From positions 124,001 through 188,000 of the forward strand of contig OX044363.1 of NCBI GenBank assembly GCA_943846685.1: 64,000 nt of DNA, read 5' to 3'. A program made the position numbers and the translations under genes. How positions within the stretch are numbered: the first letter of the stretch is position 1; each line of letters begins with the position of its first letter. This DNA comes from an uncultured Pseudomonadales bacterium. Its GTDB lineage: Bacteria; Pseudomonadota; Gammaproteobacteria; Pseudomonadales; Porticoccaceae. The notes below the pieces were generated by a model, which was not told where the DNA came from, made no database searches, and saw only the letters and a list, made by a program, of their open reading frames with translations. This document shows, in pieces, positions 61,627 to 64,000 of the stretch.

Positions 61627-64000
61627 CTATTCAAGCCCAGGCTTAAGAGCAACTTCGATCTGCGAGACAACGCCTTTCTTATCAAAGATCTGCATTGAAG
61701 TATCCGCATCAATATTATTGCCATCAATACTGTTGCTAGTGCCATCCGTATAGTGGACAACAATCGATGTCTCTTCAGCTAGGCTGTAGACAACTGGAAC
61801 CTGACAGTAGGTAAAGCCGAGCTGACCTTTAGCCAGAGCTGCAGACTGCTGATCGCCATTGATATCGAAGTAGCCCAGAGAATCTTCTTGTAAAAGAAAC
61901 TCAGACTTTCTCAGGATAAACGGATTAAAGGTAATGCGCCCTTCAACAACCGAGACACCCACCTCAAGTAATCTGGCGATAACCTCTTCCTTCACCTGAC
62001 CTGTCATACCCGGCTGCTTAGCACCGGCAAAACCTGGTGTGTGCGAGTATGGATCAGTTGGGAAAGCACCGTAATTGTCCGGTGTCTTGTTAAAGCCAAT
62101 ACCTGAACGAATATCAAAGTAACAGTCAGCCAGACGACCGATAAGCACAGGGTCAGAACCATCGGCTACAGCCTTCTGGAAGTTCTCCAGAGCGGCGAGA
62201 AGCAGCTTGGAGACCATATGCCAGTAGATAGAGCCGAGACCCTCGTAGGCGTACATACCACCTGAGCGACCGGTGAACTGACGGTGAGTAAAGACTGATT
62301 CGAAGATCTCTTCGATCAGCGACTCATCTTGATCGACAAGGTCAGCATAGCCATTCTCTTTCAGAGACTGCATCGCTTCCTTGGCACTCACGACATTATT
62401 AAAGCCGCCGTTAAAGTGGTAGCCACCCTCAGAGTTTTTCTCAACCAGCGAGCGATCGCCGGCAGAGACCAACGCCTTCAGCAGTGCCGAGCGCTCAATA
62501 TCAGCTTCGGGAATAATATTTTTATCAATAAATCGGGTTAGCTCTCTATCCGGATAGAGCAGATAGGAGTTCTGACGCTCGGTGTAAACCGCTGACTGGC
62601 GCAGTGCGACCAGAACATCCAGAGCCTCTTCAGGCGATAGATAACCAGAACTTAGAACCGCAACCTGACCTTCGAGCATCTCGTAGAGGTAAGTGATCTC
62701 AACGGTATCTTCGCCAGCAGTCATCAGATTGTAGGCGTGGTAGAGACCATCTTCACGACGGTTGGCCGCGATAGTGTGGTCAATAAACTCCAGCGACAGT
62801 TCGAAGAACTTAACCAGATCCGCTGTTTTAACCGATACGCGATCGCCAGAGAATGCATTCTCGTAAATGCCTGAACGGAATTCACCGCCGGCAAGACCAA
62901 GACGGTCGAGAACCTTCTTACGATCCACATCGTTGATCTTTCCATTCAACAGATGCTTGTTGTCAGAGAAGGTGCCATCAATTGCATTCAGCAGCTGATA
63001 GATCTCGGCAGAGACTTCTACCTGATCAAATTCAACCGCAGAGAACAGGTCGAGCAGGTACTGCTGGTAACGTCTGGTGTAATACAGAGTCACCATTGAT
63101 ACGCCGTAACCTACCAGTGCATTGTTAGCATCGTTCCACTCGGGACGCTGGGTGTTAAGCCAGATTCCGCCTTCGGGAATAAAGTTAGAAAGCTTGGAGA
63201 GCACAGTGGCCAGCAGCTTCTCAGTCAGGTTTACATAGTAGACTGAATCGTTCTTATCCCAGATCAGACGACCATCTGCACCAACCTGCTCAACACGCTG
63301 ACTGATAATTTCTTCGGCGTCTTCGGCAAAATCGATGGTGTTGTGCGGATCTTTAAGCTGATCTTCGTAGCCTTTGATCTGGTAGGGAACATTGGCGTAA
63401 CAGAACAGGTCGCGAGTCAGGAAATCGCGCAATGTGCCTGGGTGATGATCGTTGGAGAACTCAAGGAACTTCAACAGATAGATAATCTGGTGATCACCCC
63501 AGTAGCCGATATTCGCCCATGGATCACTTGGATCAGGCTTTTCCCAGTCAATGCCGGCTTTGGTAATTCGGTAAGGGTTGTAGCCATCTGCTGTGGTTGC
63601 GTTAACAAACTTGCAGATCATGCTCTCGACATAGTTTGGAATCGACAAGCTGAGTGCTTCCCAGTTCTGGAAAATATCGCGCCAGTTGCCTTCATAGTTA
63701 AGCAACTGCGAACCATCATCTTTCTTCACCTGAATCGCAAACTTGTTCCAGGGACGCGATGGGTCACCGTGACGACGGCTAAAGGAGAGTGGCAGATATT
63801 CCATACACAGACGCTGCAAGCTGGCTTCGCCCTGCTTTTCGGCGGCGGCAATCAAATCGCTGTAGTGGAAGTTGTCGTCGAGATCGGCAAAGAAACCGGC
63901 AAACTTTTCAAACTCGCCGCGGTTAAAGCCTTTTACAAAACCGATTAAGTCCTGCTTATCGACAGCGTAGTTGTCGACAAACAGACCACCGCGCATCACA
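61627..64000 (-). CDS. Probable GH149 beta-1,3-glucan phosphorylase, C-terminal 790 aa (5' end outside window)
   Basis: The frame runs off the right edge, so the gene starts beyond 64000; MRGGLFVDNYAVDKQDL is internal. No signal peptide or membrane segment is visible. Sequence such as PWANIGYWGDHQIIYLLKFL, RDLFCYANVPYQIKGYEDQL, EGGIWLNTQRPEWNDANNAL and RSGGMYAYEGLGSIYWHMVS resembles the large cytoplasmic (alpha/alpha)6-type sugar phosphorylase group related to GH94, and I believe it is GH149, whose members are about 1100 aa and phosphorolyse beta-1,3-glucan. Context (GH17, GPH symporter) supports this. The exact family needs a profile search. Confidence 0.6.
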   Translation of the reverse strand, partial: VMRGGLFVDNYAVDKQDLIGFVKGFNRGEFEKFAGFFADLDDNFHYSDLIAAAEKQGEASLQRLCMEYLPLSFSRRHGDPSRPWNKFAIQVKKDDGSQLLNYEGNWRDIFQNWEALSLSIPNYVESMICKFVNATTADGYNPYRITKAGIDWEKPDPSDPWANIGYWGDHQIIYLLKFLEFSNDHHPGTLRDFLTRDLFCYANVPYQIKGYEDQLKDPHNTIDFAEDAEEIISQRVEQVGADGRLIWDKNDSVYYVNLTEKLLATVLSKLSNFIPEGGIWLNTQRPEWNDANNALVGYGVSMVTLYYTRRYQQYLLDLFSAVEFDQVEVSAEIYQLLNAIDGTFSDNKHLLNGKINDVDRKKVLDRLGLAGGEFRSGIYENAFSGDRVSVKTADLVKFFELSLEFIDHTIAANRREDGLYHAYNLMTAGEDTVEITYLYEMLEGQVAVLSSGYLSPEEALDVLVALRQSAVYTERQNSYLLYPDRELTRFIDKNIIPEADIERSALLKALVSAGDRSLVEKNSEGGYHFNGGFNNVVSAKEAMQSLKENGYADLVDQDESLIEEIFESVFTHRQFTGRSGGMYAYEGLGSIYWHMVSKLLLAALENFQKAVADGSDPVLIGRLADCYFDIRSGIGFNKTPDNYGAFPTDPYSHTPGFAGAKQPGMTGQVKEEVIARLLEVGVSVVEGRITFNPFILRKSEFLLQEDSLGYFDINGDQQSAALAKGQLGFTYCQVPVVYSLAEETSIVVHYTDGTSNSIDGNNIDADTSMQIFDKKGVVSQIEVALKPGLE

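Noticed and set aside
61215..61646. 143-aa open frame across both large inverted repeats
   Set aside because: It runs through the arms, nested hairpins and a terminator, has no ribosome site and is low in protein-like character.
63343..63948. 201-aa open frame opposite the GH149-like gene
   Set aside because: Shadow of a long conserved coding frame.

Overview
The window looks like chromosome from a marine, heterotrophic gammaproteobacterium of the SAR92/Porticoccaceae type. This is an inference from gene content: the tail of a retinal/carotenoid cluster of the kind that accompanies proteorhodopsin, a urea uptake plus urease block, a TonB receptor with tryptophan-halogenase-like partners, and a beta-1,3-glucan (laminarin) locus. 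Species cannot be fixed from the sequence alone. I saw no rRNA, tRNA, CRISPR array, intact transposase or integrase.

Layout. 1-3.6 kb: crtB (cut by the window edge), crtY, blh and type 2 idi, i.e. phytoene to beta-carotene to retinal plus isoprenoid supply. 3.7-7.1 kb: a 3-hydroxyisobutyryl-CoA hydrolase and small conserved housekeeping proteins, including a DUF1456/YehS gene that seems to start at AUC. 7.1-11 kb (minus): Gfo/Idh/MocA oxidoreductase, sugar-porter MFS and a UlaG-like metallohydrolase. 11.3-13.7 kb: an accessory patch with aquaporin Z, an array of a dispersed repeat, an attC-like site and two small secreted proteins. 13.7-17.2 kb (minus): a tightly overlapping operon for a periplasmic sugar dehydrogenase (membrane protein, Tat-exported subunit, GMC flavoprotein, ThuA). 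17.4-20.2 kb: GTPase YlqF/RbgA, a frameshifted YhiN flavoprotein and DUF1415. 20.4-22.9 kb: sulfide/persulfide detoxification operon under a two-cysteine ArsR sensor. 22.9-26.4 kb: DnaQ-UvrC-like nuclease fusion and LexA-controlled umuDC.

26.5-35.8 kb: TonB-dependent receptor, two tryptophan-halogenase homologues, SapC and two cupin-like (JmjC-type) proteins, probably one outer-membrane uptake or modification module. 36-38.7 kb: acetoacetyl-CoA synthetase and a Bax-like glucosaminidase. 39-50.4 kb: ureDABCE-(small membrane protein)-ureFG and urtABCDE, so urea is imported by an ABC transporter and hydrolysed. 50.5-55.7 kb: an NCS1-permease/histidine-kinase fusion, its LuxR-type response regulator and a TorF-like porin, which from position may sense and admit urea or a related nitrogen compound. 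56-64 kb: GH17 exported glucanase, cytoplasmic TIM-barrel glycosidase, GPH-family sugar:cation symporter and the C-terminal part of a large probable GH149 beta-1,3-glucan phosphorylase.

Two dispersed short repeats stand out. One (core AACAGCCCTGAGC) forms tandem arrays at three loci, two of them inside genes with an 18-bp period that keeps frame (umuC and the UlaG-like gene). The other (core CTCATCTGACCCCAATTT) occurs once near 5.0 kb and as an array near 12.1 kb. Two large perfect inverted repeats fill the convergent gap at 61.2-61.5 kb.
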